DNA of 64,000 nt from contig NZ_AUDS01000009.1 in assembly GCF_000425585.1 (NCBI RefSeq), forward strand, positions 89,708-153,707, given 5' to 3'. Made by a program: the position numbers and the translations under genes. The first letter of the stretch is position 1, and every line of letters begins with the position of its first letter. Positions 62,411-64,000 of this stretch are shown one piece after another. A model generated the notes under the pieces. It was not told the origin of the DNA. It searched no databases and worked only from the letters and a program-made list of their open reading frames with translations. This DNA comes from Terrimonas ferruginea DSM 30193. GTDB taxonomy: Bacteria > Bacteroidota > Bacteroidia > Chitinophagales > Chitinophagaceae.

Positions 62411-63379
62411 ATGGGTTTTTTCAATAAGCTATTCGGAAAAAAAGAAAAGGAAAGTCTCGATCAGGGCCTTCAGAAAACCAAAGAAGGTTTCTTTGCCAAG
62501 ATCAGCAAAGCCATTGCCGGCAAAAGCACGGTTGACGAAGAAGTTCTCGACAACCTGGAAGAAGCACTCGTAGGTGCTGACGTCGGTATCGAAACCACCG
62601 TTCGTATCATCGAGCGCATCGAGAAACGGGTGGCCAAAGACAAATACCTTAATACAGGCGAATTGAATAAAATGCTTCAGGAGGAAATTGAACAAATTCT
62701 TGTAGATGCTCCTGAATCAAATAGTTATGCATTTGACTCCAATCTCCCGAAGAAGCCTTATATCATTCTCGTTGTAGGTGTGAATGGTGTGGGCAAAACT
62801 ACCACCATCGGCAAACTCGCCTATAACTTTAAAAAAGCGGGCAAGGAAGTGTTGCTCGGCGCCGCCGATACTTTCCGTGCCGCTGCAGTGGACCAACTCA
62901 CCATCTGGAGCGAGCGCGTAGGTGTTCCCATTGTCAAGCAGGACATGGGCAGCGATCCCGCCGCCGTTGCCTTCGATACCGCACAGAGCGCCGTGGCCCG
63001 CCAGTCAGATGTGGTTTTAATCGACACCGCCGGCCGCCTTCATAACAAGGCCCACCTGATGGATGAACTCAGCAAGATCAAACGCGTTATCCAGAAAGTA
63101 TTACCCGACGCACCGCACGAAGTACTCCTGGTGCTGGACGGTAGCACGGGGCAGAACGCCGTAGAACAGGCCCGCCAGTTTACCGCCGCTACCGATGTGA
63201 GCGCCCTCGCCATCACAAAACTGGATGGCACAGCCAAAGGCGGCGTAGTGCTGGCCATTGCCAATCAATTCCGCATTCCCGTGAAGTTTATCGGCGTGGG
63301 GGAGAAAATGGAAGACCTGCTGGTTTTCGATAAACATGAATTTGTTGACAGCCTTTTCAGCTTGAATACGAACGAATAA
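62411..63379 (+). CDS. ftsY: Signal recognition particle receptor FtsY
   Basis: 322 residues, shorter than E. coli FtsY because the acidic A domain is almost absent, as is usual in Bacteroidota. It brings SRP-bound ribosomes to the membrane. The N domain helices (about 1-90) precede the GTPase G domain: GVNGVGKTTTIGKLA (G1), DTFRAAAVDQL, DTAGRLHN (G3), TKLDGTAKGG (G4) and FIGVGEKMEDL near the end. The N-terminal MGFFNKLFGKKEK stretch may bind the membrane. The SRP RNA and Ffh are not in the window. Confidence 0.97.
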   Translation: MGFFNKLFGKKEKESLDQGLQKTKEGFFAKISKAIAGKSTVDEEVLDNLEEALVGADVGIETTVRIIERIEKRVAKDKYLNTGELNKMLQEEIEQILVDAPESNSYAFDSNLPKKPYIILVVGVNGVGKTTTIGKLAYNFKKAGKEVLLGAADTFRAAAVDQLTIWSERVGVPIVKQDMGSDPAAVAFDTAQSAVARQSDVVLIDTAGRLHNKAHLMDELSKIKRVIQKVLPDAPHEVLLVLDGSTGQNAVEQARQFTAATDVSALAITKLDGTAKGGVVLAIANQFRIPVKFIGVGEKMEDLLVFDKHEFVDSLFSLNTNE

Positions 63380-63402
63380 GAAAGGCTTACTGAATATTTT
63401 TT

Positions 63403-64000
63403 ATGAAGACAAAAACGCTCCGCAGAGACAAGGTGAACATCATCACCCTGGGATGCAGCAAGAACATGGTAGACAGCGAGGTATTGAGCGGACAGCTCCT
63501 TGCCAATGATATCGCCGTGGTACATGAGAACAAAAAACTCGATCACAATATCGTAGTGGTAAACACCTGCGGTTTTATCGATAAGGCCAAAGAGGAAAGC
63601 ATCAACACCATTCTCGACCAGGTAGAACTGAAGAGAAAAGGAAAGCTCGATAAAGTATATGTAACCGGTTGCCTGAGCGAACGCTATAAAAACAATCTCG
63701 AAGACGAGATCCCCGAAGTGGATGCCTTTTTCGGCACCATGGAACTTCCCCTCATCCTGAAACAATTCGAGGCCGATTATAAAACCGAGCTGGTGGGCGA
63801 GCGTCTGCTGGCTACACCGCAACATTACGCCTACCTCAAGATTTCCGAAGGCTGCAACCGAACCTGTTCATTCTGCGCCATTCCTTTGATGCGTGGCAAA
63901 CACCAGAGCCGCTCCATCGACGACCTGGTGCGCGAAGCCGAAGGCCTGGTACGCAAAGGCGTGAAAGAAGTAATGCTCATTGCACAGGAACTGACCTACT
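63403..64000 (+). CDS. rimO: Ribosomal protein S12 methylthiotransferase RimO (3' end outside window)
   Basis: The first 199 residues are seen. RimO is a radical-SAM enzyme that methylthiolates Asp89 of ribosomal protein S12. The N-terminal UPF0004 domain has ITLGCSKNMVDSE (first cluster cysteine), VVNTCGFID and VTGCLSERY. The radical-SAM motif SEGCNRTCSFCAIP gives the CxxxCxxC cluster. It starts 23 bases after ftsY and is probably the last visible gene of the same operon. Confidence 0.95.
   Translation, partial: MKTKTLRRDKVNIITLGCSKNMVDSEVLSGQLLANDIAVVHENKKLDHNIVVVNTCGFIDKAKEESINTILDQVELKRKGKLDKVYVTGCLSERYKNNLEDEIPEVDAFFGTMELPLILKQFEADYKTELVGERLLATPQHYAYLKISEGCNRTCSFCAIPLMRGKHQSRSIDDLVREAEGLVRKGVKEVMLIAQELTY

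Overview
The window comes from a member of the Bacteroidota, most likely a Chitinophagaceae-type soil or aquatic bacterium. Three things point there. Six predicted exported proteins end in type IX secretion (T9SS) sorting domains, and a PorP/SprF-family protein is present. Many gene starts have the Bacteroidota -7 promoter box TAnnTTTG, several with a TTG-type -33 element 19-22 bases upstream. The gene order rpmB-rpmG-DUF4295-ftsY-rimO is typical of the phylum. I saw no rRNA, tRNA, CRISPR array, transposase, phage module or recognisable defence island; the gene content is mostly ordinary chromosomal.

Layout. 1-19 kb: the end of an Ig-like T9SS cargo, an ABC-F ATPase with one degenerate ATPase site, a short-chain dehydrogenase, a small beta-barrel protein, two very large secreted proteins (one type A, one type B with 15 PKD modules paired with a PorP/SprF protein), prfB with its programmed +1 frameshift, and pruA. 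19-29 kb: three small outer-membrane barrel paralogues, pyrR, a parE-DUF1835-DUF4260-parC operon and an MgtC-like protein. 29-36 kb: another T9SS cargo, then a minus-strand set with smpB and accD. 36-43 kb: two halves of an iron-sulfur (HdrB/HdrC-like) pair, separated by a block holding an ATP-grasp protein, a LysE transporter and a Crp/Fnr-headed group of oxidoreductase genes. 43-52 kb: a PyrR-like phosphoribosyltransferase, DUF2279 protein, phosphohexomutase, pcm, lpdA and a TonB-dependent-receptor-like barrel. 52-59 kb: two tiny degenerate HATPase proteins, a DUF6526 protein, a TPR histidine kinase with its LytTR response regulator, and a T9SS cargo. 59-64 kb: a secreted GHL10 glycosidase-like protein, then the ribosomal-protein/ftsY/rimO cluster, cut at the window end.

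The strongest unexplained signal is in the intergenic DNA. Many gaps carry degenerate tandem repeats with a 7-base period (families close to TCGTGAA/TCGTCAA, GGTGTAA and AAGTAAT) or an 8-base period (TCAAATTA/T). They often flank long hairpins, including three copies of a near-perfect palindrome with a TTCGTGTATACACGAA-type core. Repeat DNA reaches the last codons of some genes, and the 3' end of pcm has been copied three more times together with its repeat tract. There is also a four-copy 46-base hairpin repeat, and three stretches look like unannotated small RNAs ending in terminators.

Gene starts were re-chosen where a promoter, ribosome site or signal peptide argued against the longest reading. 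Several genes (prfB, the 175-aa conserved protein, the DUF2279 protein and perhaps the dehydrogenase) have the -7 box ending only 4-5 bases before ATG, which suggests leaderless mRNAs. No gene cluster here is a clear, complete undescribed system. The best candidates for new biology are the repeat/palindrome families, the paired HATPase-like proteins and the candidate small RNAs.
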